A stretch of DNA of 64,000 nt from Cytidiella melzeri (lineage: Eukaryota; Basidiomycota; Agaricomycetes; Polyporales; Irpicaceae), in the NCBI GenBank assembly GCA_022592445.1, contig JABYQR010000177.1:1-64000 (forward strand), read 5' to 3'. The notes under the pieces are model-generated. The model was not told the DNA's origin. It made no database searches and was given only the letters and a program-made list of their open reading frames with translations. This document shows, one piece after another, positions 51,808 through 63,869 of this stretch. The number at the start of each line of letters is the position of its first letter. The stretch's first letter is position 1. The translations under genes were made by a program, and so were the position numbers.

Positions 51808-54201
51808 ATGCTCACTCGCAGCTGGGTCGCAATCGTCTGCGGCTGTGCGGCTGCAGTCGCAGCGTACGGAGACGACAGTTATCGCTATGCAGACCAAGAT
51901 GCCAACCAGGAGAGACTCCTGTACGCCGAGCTCCTGCACGACGAGCAACCTCACTGGCGTCCTCAAGACGTCGGAGAGCAGGAGCATCCATGGCCTGGTC
52001 CACCTGGAGGACACCCTGGACCGCCTCCCAGGACTCCTCCACACCGTGGCCACGGCTTTCCGCATCCCCCTCCCAAGTTCCCCGACAACACCATCTACGA
52101 GGTGTTGCAGAGCGACGATAGGTTCGTATATGCTCTTTGCCCATGCTATGGAACATATCTTTGACACACCCCTGTAGGTTCTCTCGTCTGTTCAAATTGA
52201 TCAAATTTGCCGAGGACATTGCCCTCGCGCTCAACGACCCTACCTCAAAGTACGTCCCTTCTATCCTCTGTCGTTGTTGTTGTCGCTGACCTCCTGTTCA
52301 AGTGTGACATTCTTTGCGCCTCCCGACCATGCCCTGCGTCCTCCGCCCAAGCACAAACCTAAACATGGCCACTTTGACGAGGTCGAAGCCTTCTTCGACA
52401 ATGACGTCATTGAAAACGCCGACAAGTTTGAGCTGATCGCCGCTCTCGAAGGGTTCGTCGACAACACCCTCCTCAACGACGGCGACGACAGCAACGACGA
52501 TGAAGAGAAGGAACACAAGAAAAGGATCCTCAAGAAGGTCGTCTCTGCTGTCCTCAAGTACCATATCATCGGCGCCGAGCTCCGTTCCTCAGATCTCGGC
52601 AAGAACACGACCTTCCCCTCGTCCTTGACCCTCGGCGAGGGCTCTTTGGACGGCCAGGAGCTTCGTATCAGGGTAGACCAATACAAGTTGATTCCTCCAA
52701 GTCTGACAGTCAACCTTTACGCACGCATCATCTTCACCGATGTTGAAACCAAGAATGGTACGGTTACTCACGCCTGCTGCACGGCGTGCACGACTTCGAA
52801 GCTCACCTTCACTTTCAGGGATCATCCACGTCGTAAATCACCCACTCTTTCCGCCTCCTGCTACCTTCCAGGTTCTCTTTGGCTTCTTTGACGCCTTTTC
52901 CACCTTGGCAAGTCCAAGAAACGTGTCGCATTATGACCATCTGCTGATATATGCTTTTAGAGCTCTGCTCTTCAGCGACTGAATCTCACAGATGCAGTTG
53001 ACTGGCACTGGGACTGGAAGACCAAGACGCTCGAGGGTTCACCCGCTGTGACCTTCTTCGCTCCCACAAACAAAGCCTTTTCCTATCTCCCAAAGAAGCT
53101 CAAGTTTTTCTTGTTCTCCCCTTTCGGCGCGAAAGCCCTAAAGAAGATCTTGTCTTACCACATCGTACCGGACTATGTGTTCCACACCAGTAAGCCTAGG
53201 ATGTACCGGCTCATCTCGAGTTATATGACTTATCTGGCTCCACCATAGATTGGGTGCACAACGCTACCGATGACTTCCTTCCAGCAGGGCATCGCAATGT
53301 GCCTGCTATGGTCAATGATGATCCCATGGTCTGGTTGAAGAACATTGGGTGCCCCGAAGAAGAGTTCGATTCCATCCTGGACAGGTTCGACGCGCAGGAG
53401 GGAGAGCTAGATGATATCGAGTCTCAGAAAGCGTCGTATCTCGAGCCTTCTCGTCCCGAGGCAGAAGGGTATGGATTCATTGGCGGAGAATACGAGTCTC
53501 GCTATGCGGAGCGTAAATCGTTAAAATGTGCGAAGCGCGGTGGGAGGAAGGGTTCCCGCGATTCCAAGCGCATGCGCGTAATGCGGGGACGATCACCATA
53601 CCCTCCCAAGATGCCGTTCCCGGAGCCAGGTCCAGAGCATCATCCGTTCCCCCCTCCTCCACCCGGTGCTCCCCCTCACAAGCCGGGACCAGGAAAAGAG
53701 CACCACCCGCTTCCTCCTCCCCCTTCTATCCCCGGTGGTTCCCCTCCTCACCATCCTTCTCCCCCTCCTCCCCCTGGGGCTCCCCCCCACCATCCACCTG
53801 AGCATAAACGGCCTCCACGGTTGCCACACCCCAAGCCGATCTACACAGTGAACGCCACGCTCCCAACCCTCGGGTCCAACCACACATTGCACGTGCACGT
53901 AGCGCAATTCCATTCGCTTATCCCGCACAGGTATGTCACGAAGTTGTTCGTCAACCACCATTGGGTTCCCGTACCAGACGTGCCCACCCGCAACGGAGCT
54001 ATCCATGTTGTGGGCAAGTTGATCAGGCCCCTTGGACATGGCAAGCACGGTAAACACACACAGGGACCTCCACAGAAGCCTGACCAGTATAATGGAGAAG
54101 CCGCGCAGAGCTGGGACAGCGTGCTGTCGGAAGAATCGGACATGAATGACGATTGGGAGGATTGGGAGGAGTGGTTACCTCAGTGGGCGAACGAAGATTG
54201 A
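51808..54201 (+). CDS. Secreted fasciclin (FAS1) domain protein with Pro/His-rich insertion
   Basis: A signal peptide is visible (MLTRSWVAIVCGCAAAVAAY). FAS1 domain 1 starts around NTIYEVLQSDDRFSRLFKLI, with NVTFFAPPDHAL, SAVLKYHIIGAELRSSDLG and GIIHVVNHPLFPP. Domain 2 has DAVDWHWDWKTKTL, AVTFFAPTNKAFSYLPKK and KILSYHIVPDYVFHT. It is then interrupted by about 190 residues before the domain resumes at YTVNATLPTLGSNHTLHVHV and NGAIHVVGKLIRPL. The insertion contains an Arg-rich part and proline runs with PHHP repeats (53630-53820). The C-terminus is acidic and Trp-rich (DDWEDWEEWLPQWANED). FAS1 proteins are cell-surface or matrix adhesion proteins. About five introns. Confidence 0.88.
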
Positions 54202-54517
54202 GTTGCAATCGAGACGCGCTCGTCTGGTTTGGAGTGATCACAAGTTGACTGGTTTGTAAGTGCACTCACAGCAGGTAATACCGATGTTTGCAGTATCTTT
54301 TTTTTGATTTGCTCAAGGTGTGAAAAATTCACACTGCGTATATTCTATCTTCCAGTCGCGATTGTTCGAGTTGTATTGTGTATCCCACATGTTGTGAAAC
54401 CCCCAGATAGGTTTTGCTGGAATGAAACGCTTTTTGGCAGTCAACGAATGTCCCTGTCATTCCTCGCGCTGCCGTAGTTGGGCCACTTGGCTCAGTTGAA
54501 ATGGTTGTCTACGTGGT
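54202..54517. other. Convergent intergenic region
   Basis: T-rich 3' flank between the fasciclin and NmrA-like genes (a run of eight T near 54299-54306). No gene. Confidence 0.5.
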
Positions 54518-55811
54518 TTACAATTGAGAAATGATGTCCCATCTCGGAGACACACTTTTACCATCCTCGACATTCTTCAAGAAGCCCAACTGTAGCTGTG
54601 CATCATAACTGTGCTTTCTCATCCACTTCTCCAAGTTATGCGTGCCGGGATGGACACTCCTGATCCACTCCATATCTCTCTTGACGACGTCGTCCCGCCA
54701 CAACGCCCACCATGCCGTAAAGTTCTCCTTCCAAGTCATGGACTTGTCTCCGAACGGACGCTCGTTGGCAACCGGCCTGTCCGTCCCCTCGAGCAGACCA
54801 GCCCACTCGTCCATGGACATGTCAACGAAGACGGCCTTTTCGCCCGAGACTGCCTTAAACGTCGACACCAGATACTCCCAGTCTACCATATCGCTGGCAA
54901 CCTCGAGGTCCTTGCCCGAGGTGGCTGCGCGGTTGTCGAACGTGTATCGTGCCCAGAACCCGAGGTCCTCGAGAGCGATCATAGGCACATGGCCTTGGCC
55001 GATGGGCGAAGCAAACACATACGTCCCGTCTGGTCGTTTGTTCAAGGGACCGAACATCATCTATATAAGTCGTTGTCAGCAGGTGCAACAAGGACTGGCC
55101 CGTAGGAGACTGACGTTGCGCAACATCTGCATGTAGGGTCCGCTGGTGACGACACTCCAGGTCAGCCCTGTCTCGCTTGTGTCCGACTGCTGAGCTTGCA
55201 TCCATTCAGCTACTCTGCCCTTCCCGTCTAGGTGCCAGTTCTAAGTCTGCTCACATGAGGAGATACATAGAAACACCTACCGTAATGTCCGCAGTGATAT
55301 TTTTCGTCGTAGTTGCCTTTCTGTAGTAAGATACGTAGTGTTAGATACATCATATTTGTCTCGGTAGACATCTTGATAAAGCGTACCTTGAGACCATAGT
55401 CTAGGTTACTCCAAATGTAGTGGCGCAACGACTTGGTCTGTTTCGCTATCTCAAAAATACGCACCCCCGCGTGTAACTCCTTTTGTTCTCCAACTGTGAA
55501 GCCATCGGTGTTGACCCATGCTCCGTAACAGCCCTGCAGAGCAGCCCTGACAACATCATAATTGTCGAACGCGCCTAATCACGAGCGATGTCAATGATAA
55601 AATGGGTCACTTGAACAAGCCTCTCACCTTTGACAAGCTCACAGCCTTTTGTTGCAAGCTCTTGGGCACGATAACCGGATGGATCACGCGTCAAAGCGCG
55701 AACAGTGTATGGCGAGGGCTTTCCGTCGCCAGAAGGAGCCAGGAGACTGTCGATGACAGCTAAGCCTTGGGCACCGGTCGCACCGATGACGAGAATGAGT
55801 TTTGTGGACAT
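54518..55811 (-). CDS. NmrA-like NAD(P)-binding protein
   Basis: The N-terminus STKLILVIGATGAQGLAVID is a Rossmann nucleotide-binding motif (GATGAQG) of the atypical short-chain dehydrogenase, NmrA/HSCARG-like group. It continues with YTVRALTRDPSGYRAQELAT, GCYGAWVNTDGFTVGEQKEL, YIWSNLDYGLKKGNYDEKY and GLTWSVVTSGPYMQ. The second half (ASPIGQGHVPMIALEDLGFW, TWKENFTAWWALWRDDVVKR) is typical for fungal members. Proteins of this group sense NAD(P) state or act as reductases; which applies is unknown. Length is about 350 residues with about four introns. The start gives MSTKLILVIG; the frame extends 39 bases further without family similarity. Confidence 0.86.
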
Positions 55812-56859
55812 GCTGTACTGAGAGGAGGAATGTGCTTGAATGAATACCATTGTCGGCCGAGGAAAACAGGCTTATATCGAACTTCGGCTACGGCCAAGCA
55901 AGACTATGTTGGTCAGTTGCAAGCCCGGCTGACGATGAGCGCTTACAAGTATGACATTGGCACGGGCATGTACTTCGGGGAGCGAAAGACGGCCTCGGCG
56001 ACAACATAATCGTCGGCTTCGTGAGAACACTGGACTCCTAGAGAGTAGGCTGGTCCCTAGCCGTCCGCAAGCTTGCATGTCCTTTGCCTGTCTCGGTCGA
56101 CGCGTGGGGCAGCTTGCGACCGGACTAGCTAGCGAGTCTACCTAGAGAGACCAAGAAGGAGTTGGTCGATCAGTTGAATACTAAAGCGGTCTCCTGGCCT
56201 TGATAGGTAACCCCGGACCACGCAAGCCTAGTGAGGAACAGCGGAACGATCGAATGAATTCAACAACAGCATAAAACGTGCAGTGATACATGAGCAGTTT
56301 GCGCAACAGAGAGTCCAGGTCCATAGTCAACACGATGACCGAAGTGGTGGGAGCGCGAGTAGGACGATTGGCTCCAGGCGGCCCGGGTGAAACAGAGAAC
56401 ATGGAGAATAGAAGAAACACCGGTCAAAGAGAAATATGGGGTACTCGAGTGTTACACGTACCACGCAATGATACTTGCCAATCGTCCAAAATACGAGCGA
56501 GGGAGACGCCGAGGCGCAAACCGAGAGCCGGTGCACCTCTCCCACCGCCCTCCCGCCACCCACGCGCGCACATGATAATGTCAATATTCTGCGGATTCAA
56601 TCAGCAGTATGTTAAAACCAAGATCAAGCAGAAAACACCGCGAAGATGCCCTATGGTCGGCTTCATACTCTCTTTCGTCACGTCACGGATGAGGGGCTTC
56701 TTGATACCATCCCTTTCGAGGTCAATGGCGCACCCACTCACTCACCCGCCAGGCAGCTTCATGTTTGCTTCTGTTGTCAACTTCGTTCCCGTGGTATATT
56801 CTCTCTGTGTAAGTCAGCCTCGAAGTGGCTACCCTGGACACGAACATGCAGACCATTGG

Positions 56860-57440
56860 ATCATCTTGTATCTTCGCCCGTAGGCTAATGCTTATCATCC
56901 CCGTGTGTTTCTCGCATAGAACGCATCAACACCTAACTCGATGGAGTGCAAATAAACGTACCTTGTTCCCATTTTCCTAGTCTCAATCTTCGCTCGTAGG
57001 CTAGTTAATGACGAGGGTATCAGCATCGAACGTGAGCGAAAAGCGAAGAACCTACACTGTCTTGAGTCCTTGGTTGCTTTGTCGTGTATCTTTGCCCGTA
57101 GTGCTTTCCACAATCATAGACAGAGAGCATCAGCGCCGACATTTTGCAAGAGCGAACGACATACGTCATTTGGTATATATTTTCTTGTTGCTTCACCTGT
57201 AGGCTGAGGTTTCATTCTAGACTACGATGATAACACCAACACTGAGCGAGAAGCGGATGACATTCAATTTCATGTCAATGGCCGTAGTTATCTTGTGTTT
57301 GCCCGTAGGCTTTTATTTCACTCTTCTTCGTCGCCACCCGTGGATCAGCACCAATGGTAACCGAAGTGCACATCACGTACTTTTTCCATTCATCTTCATC
57401 ATGAGTCTTCGCCCGCAGACTTCCATTGCTGTGTTTTGTT
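56860..57440. repeat. Six degenerate tandem copies of a roughly 107-bp unit
   Basis: A core resembling TCTTCGCCCGTAGG recurs at 56871, 56987, 57089, 57190, 57296 and 57406. Spacings are 116, 102, 101, 106 and 110 bp. A second element resembling GCATCAGCACC recurs once per unit (near 56931, 57018, 57129, 57229 and 57343). A GAGCGAAAAGCG-like element follows it in several units. The copies are diverged, so this is an old array. Unit boundaries are arbitrary. Confidence 0.6.
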
Positions 57441-58096
57441 TAAACGTGAAAGGGTCTGTGACAACGAGAACAATGGTGGTCGAGAATTGAGGCATACCAT
57501 ATATATTGCTGTCTTCATGGTTGCATATATCTTGCCTCGCTTGTTCAGGCACATTTCTATCATATCGTCTGCATGAAATCAAAATTGGTACCCTAGCACT
57601 TGAAAGTATGTGAGCATGAATCCTCACGACGACCGAACAGCGAAGCTCTTGAGACAGCCCAATCACCCGCGGCGCTGACTTGACTTCTTCGCGTTCCCTC
57701 TTTCTTCCAATCTCTTGTAGCATGAGCTTGGTGCGTCTTCTTCTTTGCCGATGTTGACCTTGGACTTGTGCAAGAAGACATGTCAGCCTCTGACATACGA
57801 AGCAGCAGAAAGTTGAGATACCATTAATTTATAGTACGGTGACGGGTTCAGCAGCGAACAGGATAGAGCGCGGCGAAGGTGGAGAAGGAGGGAAGCGGAA
57901 GGCAAGAGACTCACGAGAGTACTGGGAGTGGAGTGACCTGTTCTTCTAGTGGAGACCTGGTGGTAATTATCAGTGGTGGGAAGAGGAGTGGGGAAGGACG
58001 GGGTGAGTAGGAAGAGCCTTAAGACGACCAGACGAACATAGTCCATAAAAGGCAGTAAGAAGTTCAACATGAGGCTGACAATGGCACGGATCGTCC

Positions 58097-58116
58097 GGGC
58101 GGGCGGGCGGGCGGGC
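58097..58116 (+). repeat. (GGGC)5 microsatellite, G-quadruplex-like
   Basis: Five perfect GGGC units in a row. Runs of three G separated by one base match the consensus for a compact G-quadruplex. It lies about 140 bp beyond the stop codon of SEC3, on the strand opposite to that gene. Confidence 0.85.
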
Positions 58117-58257
58117 AGCGCAGTCATACTGTGGGCAACGCGACAGCGATTCCGTATATCCACTAGCTTGCTCACCGCAGTGCTTGTATTGCAGTATGAA
58201 TTCCTGATGCTGTACAAATGAGTGAATAATAAGATTGAATAGGTTGTTCATGCAATT

Positions 58258-61200
58258 CTACGACGTTACGCGCTGCCTCTTGAACGCCGCTTCGACGTCC
58301 GCTGGTGAATACTCTAGAGCGACACCCGTTGACCCGTAGCATTGACCAATCCGCTTGTTGAAGTAATCCGTCATTCGGAGTAGCTCCTCTTCACAAGCCT
58401 TCCATACGCCGACGAGCACCGTTCCTGGTGCAATGCCTGTGCTTGAGCTAGCCTCTTTCGTCGTGGCCGTTTCGGACGCCTCGTCGAAATGTTTCTCGAC
58501 CCTTTTGAAGAGGGTTTCGACAAGCTTTCGTACGTCTTTCGCATTATACTCCTTAACGACTTTCTTCAAAGCAGATTTAGAGTAAGAGCTTTTTGACGCG
58601 ACTTCTGTAGGCGCAGTGGTTTTGAGAATGCGTTCCACTCCCTCGAAGTAATCCTAGAACACAGTTAGCCAGGCATCAGCTGTGAGTAGATTTGCCGTAC
58701 TATAAGCTTAGCAAACGGCCTCCTAAGGACAAGCTTCACATAAGCAGTAAGGTTCTCGTCGTAAATAGCTTGGGCGCTCTGAAGGAAGATCGCAACGGAG
58801 CCGAGATTCAGTTGAGACATTTCGGCCACGAAGTGGTGCATGTTTTCTGTTGTGGACAAAGATTGTCAATAGGAGCTGGAAACACGCTGAAGGATGGCTT
58901 GTACTAACCAATAAGGATAACGTGGTAGTTGAGTTGTCCTTTATCTTCACCTTCCCCATCCATCTTAGCCATTTGTTTGAGCGCCGAGAACATGGCTTGC
59001 ACAATTTTGTCGTAGGAAGCGTCAGCTACTTGACGTATTTCAAGTGTGTCTGCACCAATGAGCTGAGTCTCGACACGTCCAACGTAAGTCGGAAAGTATT
59101 TGATGAATTGAGCGGGGCCGCTACGCTTCTTGCTCGTTAACTTCGTTTCCTCCACAGACTTGATCTGCTCGCTCTGTGTGCATATCGACGTTAGTGGGAC
59201 GGAGTAATTTTTTGAACAGGAATACGTACGACGTGCCGCTCAAAAAGACCTTTCATTCTTGAGTGCTGTTTGTCGAGAACTTCATGGAAGAACGTGTTGC
59301 CCCTCTCCTCAGCGTCCGCCAAGAACTTCTCGACACAAGCGATCATTCCAATTACCTGCCTAAAACAAATCTTCGGTATTGCTATGTGATGAATAGCAGT
59401 CTGCCCACTCACAGTTGATCTTTCGCAAGAGTGACGTCCAGCCATGTTTTCAGCTCTGCCGGCAGGAAACCAAAGATAAGATCCATGGCTCCTCGTACCA
59501 ATTTCATCGTCGCTTGGCTAAGTCCGCCAACTCGCGACGCTTGACGCCTAAAATAATTCTCCATGCCCATATAGTCCGCAAACGTCAGTGCAGCGTCATT
59601 TATTTGTAGGAAATCAGCGATAAAATCCTCTTCTCCGTAGACCATTGGTGCTATTCGCTCAAGAGCGAGTCCAAAAGCCTTTCATGGTCAGTAAGCACAA
59701 GTTTGAGCGCAAAAATAGATATTGACTACTTACATCCGCGGCACTCATGTCACCATCTGTCGCGCCCTTACGCTCCTTACGATCTAGAGGAGAGCGCACA
59801 ATCGTACCGGCGCGGCGCACTCCAGCAGCAGCACGCCCAGTGGCAGATGGGGAAGTAACTGCTGTAAAACCTACAGAACTTCAGCCATGGGTAACCCATG
59901 AGCAAAAAACTCAACTCACCATCACCATCCTCGTCGGTCTTGTGTTTCACCAAGCCAGTGCAGGCAGACAAGAACGCCTTGATCTGGGTACTATGTAAAC
60001 TGCTGGCGGCCGAGAAGTAGGCCTGAATGGTCAGAAGATATCAGTTGATGCCCACGAGTAGTGGGAGAATACATCCATACGTACTGCACAAAGTTTGCCA
60101 TACATGCTCTCATCCATCTCTTTCAAATACAGCATAAGGCCAGCATATCGTCCCAGGTAGTTCTCCAAAGGCTTGTGGGATGCTATCGAAGGTTTCCCTC
60201 GCACAGCTTTGATTATACCGTCGTTGTCTCCAAGAAGTAATTTTGACTAAATGATATCAGTTTATAAGATGAAGGCCTATCAGGAACACTAATGTCCGCT
60301 TACCTGAGCTGTGAACATGATGGAAAGGAAATCGTGCAGACGCTTGCAGAACTGGCTGTTGTATGTACGATACTCTTCCAAACGCTCCATGGTAGCAGCC
60401 ATATCTGGATACTATTCGTCAAACCTCTCGATTCAGCTTATAGACTACGTACCTCGGTCTCGCCCCGCTTGCAATGCCTTGTAAAGCTGAGCAGCAGCTC
60501 CTTCAAGTTTTTCGACACCTTTTTCCATGGACTCCTGTGTCAGGGTTAGAAGTGAATCGCGATCAACTTGGACAGTTTGCTAAAAGTTGAGTCAGCCCGA
60601 AAACGCCAATATGTGACAGCAAATCTGGTTTACCAATAGTTCCTCCAGTTCACCAAGCAATGCACGCTGGTTTTGTGTCTGCACCTGTAGACCACGGTCT
60701 TGAGATTGAATGTATGTGATGTCGTCGCTGACCGCCTGTTCCAAAACAAAACGTCAAATCGCATGCTTCCACTCACACCTCTTTCTCTCACATTAAGATG
60801 AATCTTGTAGGAGGATATCACACTGTCCATGCTGTCTAGTTCCGTCAACGCGTCGTCCAGGTATTTTAGCACAACATTCACCCGATCATCAGATTCAATG
60901 AACGAATGTATGTTCGCCTATATGCGCAGTGAGCTGTGATGCATTTCTTAGCTAAGAAATATATACCTACCTTTTCCAAAGCCATTAGTTCACCTAGTAA
61001 ACGAGACTCGATTTGATCCGCTGTGCCCCGTCCAGTAGCAAACAGTTCTCCACTGGCCCACTCGTACCCTTCCAGCATCTCTTCAACGCTATCAAGCATG
61101 GCTTGCGCTGTCTCTTCAGCTACCTCGCCCTCCCCATCACCTTCGTCGAAGTCATCCCGCAGTAACGTGTCTCCGGACAGTAACCGATCCAAGATTGCCT

Positions 61201-62667
61201 GATTCGCGGGGTCAAAGAAAGAGACCCTTGTATTCGGTTCGCGACGAATTTGCGAAGGGGCCTGCGAGACACTTGTTACGGAACTGATATTACGTGAGCG
61301 TGCAGAGGGGGCAGGAGACGCAGATAAATTCGCTGGGCGAGGGGTATCAAGGCTCGAAATTGCTGTCAACGGATATGCTGACACTGGTGAGGGTACTGTT
61401 AGGGATGGTGACAATGACGAGGAGGATTGTACAGGGACCTCCAGAGATGAAGACGAGGCCCCTGAAATGCCATTTGAACGTCTAAAGGACGACAGAAGTA
61501 CCGTTGTAGGTGTAATGGGGGCTATCGATGCAGAAGCTGAGGACAATGAAGTCGATGAAGAGTTTGCGATACTATTATCGGGCGCTCCGGGCAGAGCAAT
61601 CGCAGGGATCGGCGGCGACGAGTCTGTAGCAGCAGAACTTCGGGCGTTAGAGGGGCGTCTTGCTCGCCCAGGCCGTAATGCTAAGGGTACAGCTTGCTGG
61701 CTTTGGGATGATGGGGTAGAGGGTCGCAGACGGGATACCGGCGTTGAGGAGCGTTCTGATACTGCGGCGGCTGTATAAGCCTGTGAGGGATCTACGGAAT
61801 CTGGCCGCCGGGTGGGCGAAGGCACTCGTCGGGGACGTGATGCAGGGCGAGGGGCGGGTGCAATGGCAGGGACAGGTGCAGATGAAGCGAGCTGTGAGAG
61901 TTGCGAGCTTCGACCTTGAGAGGAGTCAGCAGCAGAATTTCCATTTGTGTTAATTCTTCGAGGTGTAGCGGCGGGAACTGGTACGCCACTGGGAGGTGTA
62001 GGTGCTCGTTCCATGCGCATGAAGGCGGCCTGCTGCTGCTGCTTCTGAGGAGGAGGAGCAGGCCTAGAGGCTTCAAGCTGGTCATTCCAATGTGTACGGG
62101 TTGTCTTGTGGCGGAATTACTCACACGGTTGACCGTCTGGATCTCGCACACCAACAATCTTGAGAGGAGCACCATTCGTTGTAGAGCGATGAAGTCGTAT
62201 GAGGGCCACCGCAAAGTTAGCCTGGTCTCGTTCGTCCTCTGTCTGCCATTTGTACGTCCTTGCTAAGGTGACGCTGAGTGCTAGAGGCTATGATAGAAAT
62301 GAACGGTACAGCGGCATGCTATTAGTGCGAGACGTACATTTACCACTTCAACTCCCCTCAGGTCACAAATTTTCCATGTCTTCCCGACGGAGAATGAGCC
62401 ATTGGAGTTCAGCTTGGACTTATGAATAGATCCACCTCCATCGCTAGATCCTGAAGCTGCGGTTTATTGCGGTTCCCATAACATGCTCGTATCCAAGCCA
62501 TACATACTGGCTATGATGATGTATCTTGGTTTCTTTCCGCCTTCCTCAGGAGAGACTTCTTCCCAAATCTTTACATGCGCGACGTATGTCTCTTGGTGCC
62601 CGTTGGAGGTCAGCTTGTTGAATACCGAGGATATGATCCTCTGACGAACGGAAGCATAATCCGCCAT
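58258..62667 (-). CDS. SEC3: Exocyst complex component Sec3
   Basis: Sec3 marks exocytic sites at the plasma membrane and tethers secretory vesicles. The N-terminus (MADYASVRQRIISSVFNKLT, then ETYVAHVKIWEE) and the following KSKLNSNGSFSVGKTWKICD and ANFAVALIRLHRSTTNGAP match the Sec3 PH-like, PIP2-binding domain. A long disordered Ser/Pro/Ala-rich linker follows (61250-62030), then the coiled-coil and helical rod (ANQAILDRLLSGDTLLRDDF, ETAQAMLDSVEEMLEGYEWA). The C-terminal exocyst domain includes LKKVVKEYNAKDVRKLVETL, GTVLVGVWKACEEELLRMTD and VALEYSPADVEAAFKRQRV. About fifteen short introns give roughly 1150-1200 residues, a usual size. It is divergent from uL15m, 243 bp apart. Confidence 0.92.
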
Positions 62668-62910
62668 AATTCCTTGGTGTAATGCACTAGAAATATGAGC
62701 TCAAGGTTCGCTACAAGCAGCTGAAAGGGTCAAGCCGAGTTGCCTGGGTGAATCTATCGCCTACTGTGCGTAGGACAAGTGGTTGTGTAGGTACAAGTGA
62801 GGTCAGCAGTTTAGCCGCCAGACGCGAACTTGCCACCGACTTCCAAAGAATCCGAGTCGGTGTTCTCCTCACACTCATAACGTTGCTCGTCGCTCTTTTC
62901 TACCACCACC

Positions 62911-63869
62911 ATGGCATCTCTGCCGCGTTTCAGGGCTGCTTCAACCAAAATACATCTGTTCAACCTTTCACCAGCTCGTGGGTCCCAGCACAATGTCTGT
63001 CACTGACACCGCGCCTGTCTTCACTGTGCTCACCTTCCGTCGTATAACCACAGCAAAAGCGTTTGGGTCGTGGTCAAGGCTCAGGTCGCGGTGGTACTTC
63101 AGGACGGGGTCACAAGGGCCAAAAAGCAAGGGCTGGCAATGGCAAACCGAAACCTGGGTTCGAGGGTGGCCAGACCGCGATTACGAAGTTGTTCCCTAAG
63201 AAAGGCTTTGTGAATCCGTATGTCGCCCTCCTCACTAGCTATCTTGACTCGCTACTGAAGATGGAAATTTGCAGAAACACGAAGGTCTTTGCAGCAGTCA
63301 ACTTGAATAGAATACAGTCATGGATAGACCAAGGTAGACTACAGTCGTCACCGGAAAATCCCATAACTGCTCGGGAACTTCTATTGAGCGGATGTATACA
63401 CGACGCGAAGGACGGCATAAAACTCCTTGGAGATGTGAGTGCTACGTAGTCATTTTACGAAAGACTTCAATTCCGTGTATGTAGGGTGCAGACCAGCTCA
63501 AGACACCTATCCACATCACACCAGCTAGAGCATCCAGAAGTGCCATCAGGGCGGTCGAGAAACTGGGTGGCACGGTCTTCTGCAAATACTATAATGAACT
63601 TGCTTTACGGGATTGCTTGAAGGGACGCACCGACCGCACGGAAGCTGCTCCAGTGAGGCAGACGGATGTTGGTAAGGAGCTCCATGTGATATATATCCTT
63701 CGCCTTTACTCACAAACGTCTAGCGTGGTACACGGAGTGGAACAACAGAGGCTACCTCTCACCTCAGGCTTTGGCAAGAATGCCTCCTGCCATCATGGAC
63801 GCTCGCTGGAAAGAGCTGTCGAAGCAACTGCTCGTTTACAAGGCACAGCAGTTCGACCGTCAGAAGTAG
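62911..63869 (+). CDS. MRPL10: Mitochondrial ribosomal protein uL15m (MRPL10-type)
   Basis: A large-subunit mitoribosomal protein. The first exon encodes a short basic N-terminus ([20 protein letters not shown], then PARGSQHN). After a 60-nt intron comes the L15 signature [20 protein letters not shown] followed by [20 protein letters not shown]. Later segments are [40 protein letters not shown] and [20 protein letters not shown]. It ends [11 protein letters not shown]. The N-terminal basic stretch suits mitochondrial import. The exon near 63674-63724 is skipped as an intron (GGTAAGGAG donor), since [20 protein letters not shown] continues the protein. Confidence 0.92.

Larger units (their letters stand above)
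55812..58257. other. Non-coding interval with degenerate tandem repeats
   Basis: About 2.4 kb without a recognised gene. The frame 56290-56883 is 197 codons long but low in protein-like features. The central part carries the repeat listed at 56860-57440, and a (GGGC)5 tract lies at 58097-58116. The right end is the 3' flank of SEC3. Confidence 0.45.

Noticed and set aside
56290..56883. A 197-codon frame as a gene
   Set aside because: Composition is Arg/Pro-rich without domains, overlaps conflicting frames, and runs into the repeat array.
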